From: JBCDHN01 sp965224535
GTDB taxonomy: Bacteria > Verrucomicrobiota > Verrucomicrobiia > Verrucomicrobiales > DEV007
Length of the DNA: 64,000 bases
Direction: 5' to 3'
Assembly: GCA_965224535.1 (NCBI GenBank)
Contig: CBDCZR010000043.1
Coordinates: 62,001-126,000, forward strand
This document shows positions 32,803 to 41,655 of this stretch, one piece after another. The position numbers were made by a program, and so were the translations under genes. Every line of letters starts with the position of its first letter. The stretch's first letter is position 1. The notes beneath the pieces are model-generated. The model saw nothing but the letters and a program-made list of their open reading frames with translations, searched no databases and was not told where the DNA came from.

Positions 32803-35019
32803 TCACATCAGCCCGCTTCGCCGGCGCACGAACCATTCCAACGCGGGAAAAAAGAGCAACAGCGCCAGGTTCCAGCCGTGGTCCCAGAGTGGCTGCCATT
32901 CGGCCTGGTTGAGATCCACCACCGAGCCCTTGTTTTCCAGGTGAGCGACGATTTCCGGAATTTCCGACGCGTCGATGGCGCGCCCGCCCGAGGCTTCGGC
33001 GAATTCGCGCAAAAACTCCGGGTCGGCGCTGAGTTGATCGCGCTCGCCGGGCGGCGCAAGGATGGTAACCGGCATGCTAACCCCAGTTTCTGCCGAATCC
33101 GCCGCATCGCCGCAATGCACGCGGTAATTTCCCGGTTCAGCCAAATTCAGCGTGGCTTCCCACGAACGGCCGGGATCGCCTACCAGCTGGAGCGATCTAA
33201 TTCGCTCGCTGCCGCGATACACCTCCAAATCCGGCTCCGCCGCGCTTTCGCCGCCTCCGCGATGGGTCACCGTGGCGCGAATTGGCGTGTTGGGGTAGGC
33301 GATCGTTTCGCTGAGCCGCAACGCCCAATTTTGTCCCGGCAAAAACTCGGAGTAGGTCACCGCCCACTGGATAAGCTGGCTCCAAAACGTCTCGTACTGC
33401 GCATCGACCGACTCTTCACCGGGGAAAAAATCCCACTTCCACAGGCCGTCGGCGTTGAGCAGCAAAATCATCCCCTTGCCGTAGCGGCGGCTAACCAAAA
33501 CCGGGAGGCTCCGGTCCAGACCGGCGACTTGGTGGCGGCCTTCCAGCAGCACCTGGGTGAAAGGTTTGAGGCTCAAGGTGGCGTGGGCGTCGCGAAGAGC
33601 CGGGAGTTTTTGCCAGAGGGGATCATCCCGGCCCGGAAGCAGCCCGCCGAACAATCCCGAAGCCGCGCCGGGGTCGGTGGGTTGCAAGCGGAAGGGGGCT
33701 CCAACGCGCTCGCCCCAGCGCACGGGCTCCAGAAAGGTTAACTCGTCAAACTCACCGGAATACGGCTTGCCGCGAGTGAAAAGCAGCGCCCCGCCGCGTT
33801 CGCGGACGAATTCATCGACCAACGCAATTCGCTCCGGGTTGAGGAAGTATTCCGCGCCCTTACCCATGACAACGAGGTCGAATTCGGCTAACTCTTCGCG
33901 CGAAGCCGGGAAGATGTTGTCGGTTGCTTCCGACGGCCGTTCGTCGCCGGTTTCCACGCGAAAGAAACGGTCGGCGGAGAGCCGGTAAACGGAGCTAACC
34001 AACATGTTTTCCTGCTGCCGGATCATTTGCGCGAGAAACTTGGAATCCCAGTACGGCGCGCCCTCGGCCATGAAAATGCGGATTTTCCCATCCAGAACGG
34101 TTAGGCTGAATCCCGCCCGATTGTTGGCCGCGATGCGTTCGCCTTCCCAGTCCGGAACGCGGAAGCGGTAGAGGTGAACGCCGGGTTCGGGAGCATCGAT
34201 GGCGAAGCGAACGTCGGTCTCCGCGCCGTTGCCGAGATTGACGGTCTGGCGGGCGATTTCCCGGCCTTCCGCCGTTTCCAGGATGACGTCGGTGCGAATT
34301 GCGCCCAACCCGTGTGCCGTCACCTTGGCGACCAGCGGGCTTTCCTGACCTTTGAACGCGATGAATTGACGCCGCTTGGCTTCGACGATCAAATCCTTCG
34401 GTTCCACCTCGCCGCCTAACACCACGGCAAACAACTCGCTGCCTTGGGCGCGGGCTCGCAGCGCGGTTTTGCGGCTTTGCTGACGCCAACGCGCGGTTTC
34501 GGGCGCGGTTTGCCGGCCGTCGCTGAAAACCAGCACTCCCGTTAGGCGGCCGGGCTTTCCGCGGGATTGGGTAACCAAGCTGCTAACCGCATTCGGCAAA
34601 TCGGAGGTTTCGCCATCGGGTGAGTCCGCCAAATCCGCCGTTGCGTCGAAATCCGCTGAAAACGTGGAAGTGGCGACTTTTCCCGCTTCCTGCGAGGTGG
34701 ATTTCGCCGATTGCGCCAGATTCAACGCGGCTTCCCAGCGCGATTGTCCGTCCGCATCGCCCGTGGCCATGCTGAGGCTACGATCGACCAAAATCGACCA
34801 ATAATGTTCCTGAGTTTCGCGCTGATCGACCCATTTCCCGGGATTGAGCGCCAAAATCGCCAACCCCGCGATGAGCAACACTCGGCAGGCTACGATCAGA
34901 AGCCGAGCCGGCAATCCGCATCGCGCCGAAGTTCGCCAAGCCAGCCACGCACCCACCACGAGCAACACCGCGAAAAGCGCGATGAGGTGGTTGGTGGAAA
35001 AGAGCGGGTTGGTGGTCAT
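32803..35019 (-). CDS. Membrane VWA / glutamine-amidotransferase-like protein of the MoxR operon
   Basis: 738 residues from ATG 35019; an ATG five codons earlier overlaps the upstream gene stop. Two N-terminal transmembrane helices (LIALFAVLLVVGAWLAW and LLIVACRVLLIAGLAILAL) precede a VWA-like region beginning YWSILVDRSLSMATGDADGQ, where the MIDAS DxSxS is DRSLS. The middle (about 330-560) resembles a class I amidotransferase-like domain (FDLVVMGKGAEYFLN ... GGALLFTRGKPYSG). The C-terminal end has one more hydrophobic helix (WNLALLLFFPALEWFV). Typical third membrane component of MoxR/DUF58/BatA clusters. Its role in the envelope is unproven. Confidence 0.87.
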   Translation of the reverse strand: MTTNPLFSTNHLIALFAVLLVVGAWLAWRTSARCGLPARLLIVACRVLLIAGLAILALNPGKWVDQRETQEHYWSILVDRSLSMATGDADGQSRWEAALNLAQSAKSTSQEAGKVATSTFSADFDATADLADSPDGETSDLPNAVSSLVTQSRGKPGRLTGVLVFSDGRQTAPETARWRQQSRKTALRARAQGSELFAVVLGGEVEPKDLIVEAKRRQFIAFKGQESPLVAKVTAHGLGAIRTDVILETAEGREIARQTVNLGNGAETDVRFAIDAPEPGVHLYRFRVPDWEGERIAANNRAGFSLTVLDGKIRIFMAEGAPYWDSKFLAQMIRQQENMLVSSVYRLSADRFFRVETGDERPSEATDNIFPASREELAEFDLVVMGKGAEYFLNPERIALVDEFVRERGGALLFTRGKPYSGEFDELTFLEPVRWGERVGAPFRLQPTDPGAASGLFGGLLPGRDDPLWQKLPALRDAHATLSLKPFTQVLLEGRHQVAGLDRSLPVLVSRRYGKGMILLLNADGLWKWDFFPGEESVDAQYETFWSQLIQWAVTYSEFLPGQNWALRLSETIAYPNTPIRATVTHRGGGESAAEPDLEVYRGSERIRSLQLVGDPGRSWEATLNLAEPGNYRVHCGDAADSAETGVSMPVTILAPPGERDQLSADPEFLREFAEASGGRAIDASEIPEIVAHLENKGSVVDLNQAEWQPLWDHGWNLALLLFFPALEWFVRRRSGLM

Positions 35020-35023
35020 TGGG

Positions 35024-36637
35024 TTAGGCGACATGCGGCCGCCAGGGAATGGCGACCACCGTTACGTTCACTCCATCGGTGGATTCGACGCCGGAGATTT
35101 TCCGGGCCACCTCCTCGTCCACATCGGGGACGAACAAGGCTACGGTAACCTCGTCCAACCCCAGCATTTTCGCGTAACCCGCGGCTTGCACCCGTGCCTG
35201 GCGCACTTGCGCGAGATTGAGGAAGCTTTTGACCTCGATGATGCCCCGTTTTTCGCCCCATTTGAGGTGCAGGTCCACTTTGCCGTTGCCGGTGGGAAAT
35301 TCCGGGCTAATCACCACGCCGTAGCCGATGAGAGCTGTCTGAATCCAGGCGTAGAGGTGAAAATGGCCCACAGCCTCGGTGTAACGCAGGTCCGAGCGTG
35401 TGGGTTGGTCTTTCCAGGGATGGATGCCCTTGGCGCGAAGCCGGGTGAGATAGGATTTGTAGCGATCCAACAACGCGGCGGGATTCAATTCGCCTTCCGC
35501 GAACACGTCCGCCAAGTCATCGAGGGGCTCCAGCGGCAAAATCGGCATTTCGTCGCCGATCAACTCGTAGGTTAGTGCGTTGTAGAGCCGTTCCTGGACA
35601 AAAGGCGAGGAAAAGCGGCAGACTAAGGTTTTTTCGCCCGATTCCCCGGTGGCGGGGGCCGATGCGATGATTCCGTTCATGTAGAGAAAATTGCACCAGT
35701 CCGCATCGAGGCTGAATTCGATGTCCGCCCTGCCAAACAGCCGCATGACATGGCCCTGATAGTCGCCCTTAGATTTCTTGACGAGGTTGAGCACGGTGTT
35801 GTTGAACTCGGCGCGCATCGCGTTGAGATAAGCCGTTTCCCACACCTCAAGGTCGATGGGTTTGTCTTTGCCAGGGTTGTATTTCTCGGCTTCGGTGAGC
35901 AATTCGCCGAACCAGCAAACTAAGCCGGGTTGGCCGACTGTGACGTTGTGAACCTCGTTGATGACCTCCACTTCTACGACTTGGCCGCTTTCCTCGTGAT
36001 ACTGGCCGAAGAGTTCGGCGGTCTCTTTGGGGGTGAAATTCGGCACGTGGACCGAGCGCTGAACGTTGAACGGCGAGCCACGCTGGCTTTCGATCCCCAA
36101 AACCGCGCGCACGCCGATCAGCGCCAGACCTTCGAGGTGATAGCGGTCGTAGCTCAGGTACATTTGGCGAAAATGCCGCACGAGTTCGTCGATGACGCCC
36201 CGCGGGAGAGTGTCGAATTCGTCGATGAACAGGTAGACGGGCTTGTCGAACAACCCGGCATCCACCGTAAACATTCCAGCAAACGCACTCCAGCTTTCGG
36301 GAGGATCGAGATCCTTGAACCCAAATGTCTCCAACATCAAAAGCGGAACCCGGCTGAGAAATGCTTCCGCCGGATCCTCCGGTTTCATGGCAGTGGCCTG
36401 CATGGACATCGCCGCCACGATCGCCTCGTCGCCCTTGAGTTGGCGGATTTCCTCGATGGCCTGGCGCATGAGCCAGGTTTTGCCGCTCTGGCGCGGGGCC
36501 CAAATGGTGAAAAAGTGGCCATGCTCCTCGCCTTCGTGCCCCAGCATGTGTTCCACGCAAGAATCAATCAAATCGCGGCGCTCCACGCAGAAGTGGGCCT
36601 TCGCGTTAACCGGACCGTAGGAACTAAAGCGGCGCAT
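35024..36637 (-). CDS. AAA ATPase with C-terminal PD-(D/E)XK-like domain, copy 1
   Basis: 537 residues. Walker A is APRQSGKT (A47-T54), Walker B is VYLFIDEFDTL (about 133-143), sensor region GLALIGVRAVLGI. The C-terminal domain has EFPTGNGKVDLHLKWGEK and RGIIEVKSF, matching the D ... E-x-K core of a PD-(D/E)XK nuclease. The fold matches AAA proteins of the AAA_35-like group. It is nearly identical to copy 2 except for a patch at about residues 250-345 and the last few residues (WRPHVA). Located between the BatA-like and VWA genes of the MoxR operon. Substrate and function unknown. Confidence 0.9.
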   Translation of the reverse strand: MRRFSSYGPVNAKAHFCVERRDLIDSCVEHMLGHEGEEHGHFFTIWAPRQSGKTWLMRQAIEEIRQLKGDEAIVAAMSMQATAMKPEDPAEAFLSRVPLLMLETFGFKDLDPPESWSAFAGMFTVDAGLFDKPVYLFIDEFDTLPRGVIDELVRHFRQMYLSYDRYHLEGLALIGVRAVLGIESQRGSPFNVQRSVHVPNFTPKETAELFGQYHEESGQVVEVEVINEVHNVTVGQPGLVCWFGELLTEAEKYNPGKDKPIDLEVWETAYLNAMRAEFNNTVLNLVKKSKGDYQGHVMRLFGRADIEFSLDADWCNFLYMNGIIASAPATGESGEKTLVCRFSSPFVQERLYNALTYELIGDEMPILPLEPLDDLADVFAEGELNPAALLDRYKSYLTRLRAKGIHPWKDQPTRSDLRYTEAVGHFHLYAWIQTALIGYGVVISPEFPTGNGKVDLHLKWGEKRGIIEVKSFLNLAQVRQARVQAAGYAKMLGLDEVTVALFVPDVDEEVARKISGVESTDGVNVTVVAIPWRPHVA

Positions 36638-38335
36638 GCCCTAACTTGCCTGCGCGAACGAGACAATTCAACCGGGGACTTGCGGCCGCCAGGGAATGGC
36701 AACCACGGTCACATTCACTCCATCCGTGGTTTCGGAGCTGGAGATCTTCTGCGCCACGTCCTCATCCACGTCGGGCACGAACAAAGCCACGGTCACCTCG
36801 TCCAAACCCAGCTTTTTCGCGTAACCGGCGGCTTGCACGCGCGCTTGGCGCACTTGCGCGAGATTGACGAAGCTTTTGACCTCGATGATGCCGCGTTTTT
36901 CGCCCCATCTCAGGTGCAGGTCTACTTTGCCGTTGCCGGTGGGAAATTCCGGGCTAATCACCACGCCGTAGCCGATGAGAGCTGTCTGAATCCAGGCGTA
37001 GAGGTGAAAATGGCCCACTGCCTCGGTGTAACGAAGATCCGAGCGGGTTGGCTGGTCTTTCCAGGGATGGATGCCTTTGGCGCGAAGCCGCGTGAGATAA
37101 GATTTGTAGCGTTCCAGCAGTGCGGCGGGGTTCAATTCGCCGTCCGCGAACACGTCCGCTAGGTCATCGAGCGGATCTAGCGGCAGAATCGGCATTTCGT
37201 CGCCAATCAGCTCGTATGTCAACGCGTTGTAGAGCCGCTCCTGGACGAACGGCGAGGAAAAGCGGCAGACCTCTTGCGGCCGGCCGTCTTTGTCCGGTTG
37301 GGTCGTTGCGTCGATCACACCGTTCATGTGCAAATAGCTGCACCAGTCCGCGTCCAGCGAAAAGGGGATGTCGGAACGGCTAAACAGCTTCAACACGTGC
37401 TCCTGGTAGGCTCCCTTGGCCTTTTTCACGAGGTTGAGCACGGTGTTGTTGAATTCCACGAACAAGGCCTTGCGGTAAGCCGTCTCCCACACCTCAAGGT
37501 CGATGGGTTTGTCTTTGCCGGGGTTGTATTTCTCGGTTTCGGTGAGCAATTCGCCGAACCAACAAACTAAGCCGGGTTGGCCGACTGTGACGTTGTGAAC
37601 CTCGTTGATGACCTCCACTTCTACGACTTGGCCGCTTTCCTCGTGATACTGGCCGAAGAGTTCGGCGGTCTCTTTGGGGGTGAAATTCGGCACGTGGACC
37701 GAGCGCTGAACGTTGAACGGCGAGCCACGTTGGCTTTCGATCCCCAAAACCGCGCGCACACCGATCAGCGCCAGGCCTTCGAGGTGATAGCGGTCGTAGC
37801 TGAGGTACATTTGGCGAAAATGCCGCACGAGTTCGTCGATGACGCCCCGCGGGAGAGTGTCGAATTCGTCGATGAACAGGTAGACGGGCTTGTCGAACAA
37901 CCCGGCATCCGCCGTAAACATTCCAGCAAACGCACTCCAGCTTTCGGGAGGATCGAGATCCTTGAACCCAAAAGTCTCCAACATCAAAAGCGGCACCCGG
38001 CTGAGAAATGCTTCCGGCGGGTCGTCCGGTTTCATGGCAGTGGCCTGCATGGACATCGCCGCCACGATCGCCTCGTCGCCCTTGAGTTGGCGGATTTCCT
38101 CGATGGCCTGGCGCATGAGCCAGGTTTTGCCGCTCTGGCGCGGGGCCCAAATCGTGAAAAAGTGGCCATGCTCCTCGCCTTCGTGCCCCAGCATGTGTTC
38201 CACGCAAGAATCAATCAAATCGCGGCGCTCCACGCAGAAGTGGGCCTTCGCGTTGACCGGACCGTAGGAACTAAAGCGGCGCATGCCCTAACTTGCCTGC
38301 GCGAACCGGACAATTCAACCGGGGACTTGCGGCCT
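36637..38335 (-). repeat. Tandem duplication with direct-repeat junctions around the AAA genes
   Basis: The sequence upstream of copy 1 (about 36637-36687) and upstream of copy 2 (about 38281-38335) is nearly identical. It contains the 3' end TTGCGGCC...GTTGA of the gene plus the 30-base spacer. Because copy 2's upstream spacer carries this 3' tail but no gene, it is a 20-base remnant of a third copy's end at 38316-38335, next to the BatA stop. Confidence 0.8.
36668..38284 (-). CDS. AAA ATPase with C-terminal PD-(D/E)XK-like domain, copy 2
   Basis: 538 residues. Same Walker A, Walker B and nuclease-like core (GKVDLHLRWGEK, GIIEVKSF) as copy 1. Only a handful of changes occur in the first 250 residues. 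The middle patch (about 255-345) diverges strongly, for example YRKALFVEFNNT and MNGVIDATTQPDKDGRPQEVCRFSS against the equivalent stretch of copy 1. Then near-identity returns. The start ATG at 38284 is 30 bases after the remnant of another copy. Likely arose by the same duplication as copy 1. Confidence 0.9.
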   Translation of the reverse strand: MRRFSSYGPVNAKAHFCVERRDLIDSCVEHMLGHEGEEHGHFFTIWAPRQSGKTWLMRQAIEEIRQLKGDEAIVAAMSMQATAMKPDDPPEAFLSRVPLLMLETFGFKDLDPPESWSAFAGMFTADAGLFDKPVYLFIDEFDTLPRGVIDELVRHFRQMYLSYDRYHLEGLALIGVRAVLGIESQRGSPFNVQRSVHVPNFTPKETAELFGQYHEESGQVVEVEVINEVHNVTVGQPGLVCWFGELLTETEKYNPGKDKPIDLEVWETAYRKALFVEFNNTVLNLVKKAKGAYQEHVLKLFSRSDIPFSLDADWCSYLHMNGVIDATTQPDKDGRPQEVCRFSSPFVQERLYNALTYELIGDEMPILPLDPLDDLADVFADGELNPAALLERYKSYLTRLRAKGIHPWKDQPTRSDLRYTEAVGHFHLYAWIQTALIGYGVVISPEFPTGNGKVDLHLRWGEKRGIIEVKSFVNLAQVRQARVQAAGYAKKLGLDEVTVALFVPDVDEDVAQKISSSETTDGVNVTVVAIPWRPQVPG

Positions 38336-38343
38336 CGCTCCGG

Positions 38344-40344
38344 TCAGGGCGTCCTGCTGGTCCAAACGAGCACGCCGGCTTCCAAAAACAGGCACGCGAT
38401 CCCCAGCGCCAGGAGCAGGGGCCACAGTTTCATGCCGTCGCGCAAAAATCGCACGTCCGCTCCTCCCCGAACCGTGGCGGCGCCCTGTGCTTGGACGTCC
38501 TGAAGCGCCATGGAGCCCAAATCCGATTCTTCCGCCGGAAAATTGACGGCGCTGAGGTGAACCGGCGCTCCGCGCAGATTCCAGGCATACAGCCCCGGCG
38601 CGGGAACCGGCGCCGAGAAAAATTCGCGCCCTCCGCGTGATTCAACCGCCACGGGAGCGTCGTTGGTGCGAGACAATTCCAGTTCACCGGCGTCAATGTT
38701 TTCTTCCGGAGTCCAAACCAGCACCTCGCCGGGTTCGTAGTCCAACAGCGCCAAGCCGCCGCTTCGTCCGTGGAGGAGCAATTCGCCAAAAAACGGCAAA
38801 AACTCGACCCGTCCCGCCCAGTGCCCGGATTTTGCGGCAAGCGGCAAGTTCCAGAGGTAACGGCCCTCGGCCACGCGGACCAAACCAGGGACGCCGTCGC
38901 CAAATTCGAGCAATCGCGTGCCGGGCAGCGCATCAGCGGGAATTTCCAACCGCTCGTCCACGGTGCCCGCGGTCAGGTCGCCGTGCGCGCCTTGGGCGAA
39001 GAGGGCGAAAATCGGGTCATTTTCGGCCGCAAGGCGCAGGGAACGGATCGATTTGAGCTGCGGAAGCGACAAATCGCGCTTGGCGAGGGCTTGGGAGGTC
39101 GCTTCGACCCCTAGCAAAGCCGCTACGTCCGCCAGATCCGCTCCCGCACCGGGGAGGACGATGAGTTTGGCGCCGGGCGCGACTTTTCCGAGCGATTCGC
39201 CATTCCAGCCGGCCAGCAAAATTGCGTCGAATTGCTCCAAATCACCGCTCAGTTCGTCGGCGTTCAGCTCCGAAGCCCAGGCCCATTCCAGGGCATCGGC
39301 CGCGCCTCGCCAAATTTGCGCCGTCTCCAGTTCCCGCCCCGAAAAAACGCCCACGCTGAGGAAGTTGCGCGCCGGAATCGCCTGAAACCGCGAGTCGTCG
39401 TCCGGAAACGCGTCCTCGGCCACCGACAACGTCACCGGAATCGCCCCAGCCTCGGTCACGCGATGCCGAAAGACGACGTTTGCCGTTTCCCCGGCGACGA
39501 TTGGCAAATTGCGCGATTGCCGGTTTTCGCCCGCGCTGCAAAACACGGTCGTGGTCTGGTCCTCCCGCGAAAAATTGCGAATTTCGCCCAACATCGTGAC
39601 CTCTTCGCCGACGATCGGCGCTTCCGGTTCCCAAGCCAAACCGGTGACCGCCAGATTCGGCAAATCGTCCCGACCGACCTTCAAAAACACCAAATCCACG
39701 GTGTCGGGAACGATCGGTTCAAACTCGCGCCAGCCGGTGGTTTGGAAGTCGGACACCACGCAAATTTCGCGCTTGCCGTCGGTTTGCTCCAGCAACTGGA
39801 GGGCGAGTTGAAACGCCTTGCCGGCGGCGCCGCGTTCGGAGGTCACCCGCGCCCGGCGCAGCGAATCCTTCAAAAACCCGAAATTCACGCCCAATTCGCC
39901 AAAAACCGCGTCCGGCTCGGCATCGATCCAGATCAAATCAGCCCGGTCGCGCGCCGTCAGCCCGCTGAGCACCTCGCTGGCCTCCGCACAGGCGCTGGCG
40001 AAGCGGGTTTGGGCTCCTTCCACCGCCGCCATCGACGCCGACGCATCCACTAACACGACCACATTTTTCTGCTCCAGCAAGCCGGTCAGCTTTTGCTGCG
40101 AAAACAGCAGCGGGCGCAAAAAAACGCCAATCAGCGCGAGAAAAAGCAACGTCCGCAGCGCCAGCAAAATGGCGTCCTGCGGTTTTTTCAACCGCATGGT
40201 CTTGCGCACGATTTTTCGCAAAAATTCCACCGAGCTGAACTCGTAAACCGGCGGCCGCGTTCGCGCGAAGAGGTGCAAAAGCAGCGGAACCAGCGCTAAC
40301 GCGGCCAATCCCAGCAAACCCGCGTTCAGAAACTCGATCCTCAT
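38344..40344 (-). CDS. BatA-like membrane VWA protein
   Basis: 666 residues. The N-terminal BatA domain is recognisable: MRIEFLNAGLLGLAALALVPLLLHL followed by FARTRPPVYEFSSVEFLRKIVR, and a second helix (AILLALRTLLFLALIGVFL). A VWA domain follows (NVVVLVDASASM with the DxSxS MIDAS). A beta-rich periplasmic region and a C-terminal helix (LLLALGIACLFLEAGVLVW) complete it. Its ATG overlaps the DUF58 stop by four bases. Bat proteins are linked to MoxR chaperones in oxygen-stress and envelope phenotypes in Bacteroides and others; the role here is inferred. Confidence 0.9.
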   Translation of the reverse strand: MRIEFLNAGLLGLAALALVPLLLHLFARTRPPVYEFSSVEFLRKIVRKTMRLKKPQDAILLALRTLLFLALIGVFLRPLLFSQQKLTGLLEQKNVVVLVDASASMAAVEGAQTRFASACAEASEVLSGLTARDRADLIWIDAEPDAVFGELGVNFGFLKDSLRRARVTSERGAAGKAFQLALQLLEQTDGKREICVVSDFQTTGWREFEPIVPDTVDLVFLKVGRDDLPNLAVTGLAWEPEAPIVGEEVTMLGEIRNFSREDQTTTVFCSAGENRQSRNLPIVAGETANVVFRHRVTEAGAIPVTLSVAEDAFPDDDSRFQAIPARNFLSVGVFSGRELETAQIWRGAADALEWAWASELNADELSGDLEQFDAILLAGWNGESLGKVAPGAKLIVLPGAGADLADVAALLGVEATSQALAKRDLSLPQLKSIRSLRLAAENDPIFALFAQGAHGDLTAGTVDERLEIPADALPGTRLLEFGDGVPGLVRVAEGRYLWNLPLAAKSGHWAGRVEFLPFFGELLLHGRSGGLALLDYEPGEVLVWTPEENIDAGELELSRTNDAPVAVESRGGREFFSAPVPAPGLYAWNLRGAPVHLSAVNFPAEESDLGSMALQDVQAQGAATVRGGADVRFLRDGMKLWPLLLALGIACLFLEAGVLVWTSRTP

Positions 40345-41219
40345 TGCGTCAGCCGGTCGAAGAGTTGGAAATAGTGCGTTTCGGTGCTGGTGAGTTGGTA
40401 GTCGACTCCGCGCCGGTTGGCGAGATTGCGCAAACCGGTCACGTGCTGGTCGATCGCGGTTTGGTAGCGCTGCTTGAGGCTGGCGGGATGCGCGATGAGC
40501 CGCCGGCCGTCCTCCAGATCGACAAACGTGGTCAACGCGCGCTCCTCCAGCTCCAATTCGGCGGGTGTGAGGATGTGGAAGAGGTGGATGCGGAAACCGA
40601 GGTGGAGGTAAGGATTGAGCGCGGTGAAAATTGCCGCCGGGTCATCGAAAAAGTCCGACAGCACCACCAGCGTGCCCCGCCGTTTCAGCAGGGGGAACGA
40701 TTTTTCCAGCGCCGCGGCCAGGGACGTCTCGCTGCCCGGTTCGTTGCGCTCCAGCGCGTTGAGCAGGAGGTGCAGATGCTCGCGAGTGCTGCCGGGCGGG
40801 AAGAAATCGCGGATCTCGCGGTCGAAAATTTGCAGCGATACCCGGTCGCCGTTCGAGATGACCAGGTAACTGAGCGCCGCCGCGAAAAACGAGGCGTAAT
40901 CCAGTTTGGAAAGCTCCGATTGCCGCTCGAACCCCATCGACGCGCTGGAATCCAGGAAGATGTGGCACTCCATGTTCGTCTCCTGCTCGAAGGTGCGGAG
41001 ATAATGGCGGTCGGTTCGGGCAAAAACGCGCCAATCCACCAATTTCAGGTCATCGCCGGGGGTGTACTGGCGGTAATCGTGAAATTCGATCGACGACCCG
41101 CGCGAACGCGACCGGTGCCGCCCTGCCAGATATCCCTCGACCAGCGCCCGCGGTGCAAACTCGAAGCTGGCGAGCTTGCGGACGTCTTCGGGCTTGAGGT
41201 ATTTGTAGCCGGCGGGCAT
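40341..41219 (-). CDS. DUF58 domain protein
   Basis: 292 residues. Conserved DUF58 elements: GRHRSRSRGSSIEFHDYRQYTPGDDLKLVDWRVFARTD near the start, and a VWA-like strand HIFLDSSASMGF later (MIDAS DSSAS). No transmembrane segment. In MoxR operons DUF58 is the conserved partner directly downstream of moxR; here the hicBA pair intervenes. Its stop overlaps the BatA start. Confidence 0.9.
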   Translation of the reverse strand: MPAGYKYLKPEDVRKLASFEFAPRALVEGYLAGRHRSRSRGSSIEFHDYRQYTPGDDLKLVDWRVFARTDRHYLRTFEQETNMECHIFLDSSASMGFERQSELSKLDYASFFAAALSYLVISNGDRVSLQIFDREIRDFFPPGSTREHLHLLLNALERNEPGSETSLAAALEKSFPLLKRRGTLVVLSDFFDDPAAIFTALNPYLHLGFRIHLFHILTPAELELEERALTTFVDLEDGRRLIAHPASLKQRYQTAIDQHVTGLRNLANRRGVDYQLTSTETHYFQLFDRLTQ

Positions 41220-41240
41220 TTGCGGTGTGGGTACGGCTCT

Positions 41241-41426
41241 TCAGGGCTTCGGAATCCCCAATTGGTTGCAGATGGTTGCAGCCATCCGGTTGCTGGTTTC
41301 CTTGTGACGCGGAACACCCGACTGTGTATCGTTGTCATCATGTACCCAGATGTCATGCTTGGCCCCATGACGCAGAAAACGGCAGCCGTGCTTTCGGAGG
41401 TGTTTAAGCAATTGCTGCGTCTTCAT
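41241..41426 (-). CDS. hicA: HicA mRNA interferase toxin
   Basis: 61 residues, the normal family length. The double-stranded-RNA-binding-like fold and active-site histidine are visible: KHGCRFLRHGAKHDIWVH with H24, and the C-terminal RHKETSNRMAATICNQLGIPKP. HicA cleaves mRNA and is neutralised by HicB. Located five bases downstream of hicB on the same strand and 21 bases before the DUF58 gene start. Confidence 0.93.
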   Translation of the reverse strand: MKTQQLLKHLRKHGCRFLRHGAKHDIWVHDDNDTQSGVPRHKETSNRMAATICNQLGIPKP

Positions 41427-41431
41427 GCCCC

Positions 41432-41641
41432 CTAAGCCAACTGCTCAACGAAAGTTCCCTCCGGCAAATTAGCGACCGCTTTATCGCGGAGGTGATCCAA
41501 AATCATGTCGGCAACCTCCTCCAAATTTTCGAGACACTCCTCCTTGGTTTCCCCTTGGGCACAGGCCCCAGGAATCTCAGGGCACCTGCCGACCCACCAC
41601 TTGCCGTCTTGTTCTAAAATTGCTGTGAATTGGTGATTCAT
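41432..41641 (-). CDS. hicB: HicB antitoxin
   Basis: 69 residues; matches the partial RNase H-like HicB fold (FTAILEQDGKWWVGRCPEIPGACAQGETKEECLENLEEVADMILDHL). The C-terminus is short and has no clear DNA-binding domain, so it may rely on another factor for autoregulation. It precedes hicA, the reverse of the classical E. coli order but common elsewhere. The pair sits between moxR and DUF58, transcribed in the same direction. Confidence 0.93.
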   Translation of the reverse strand: MNHQFTAILEQDGKWWVGRCPEIPGACAQGETKEECLENLEEVADMILDHLRDKAVANLPEGTFVEQLA

Positions 41642-41655
41642 GGAGTCATTTTAGT

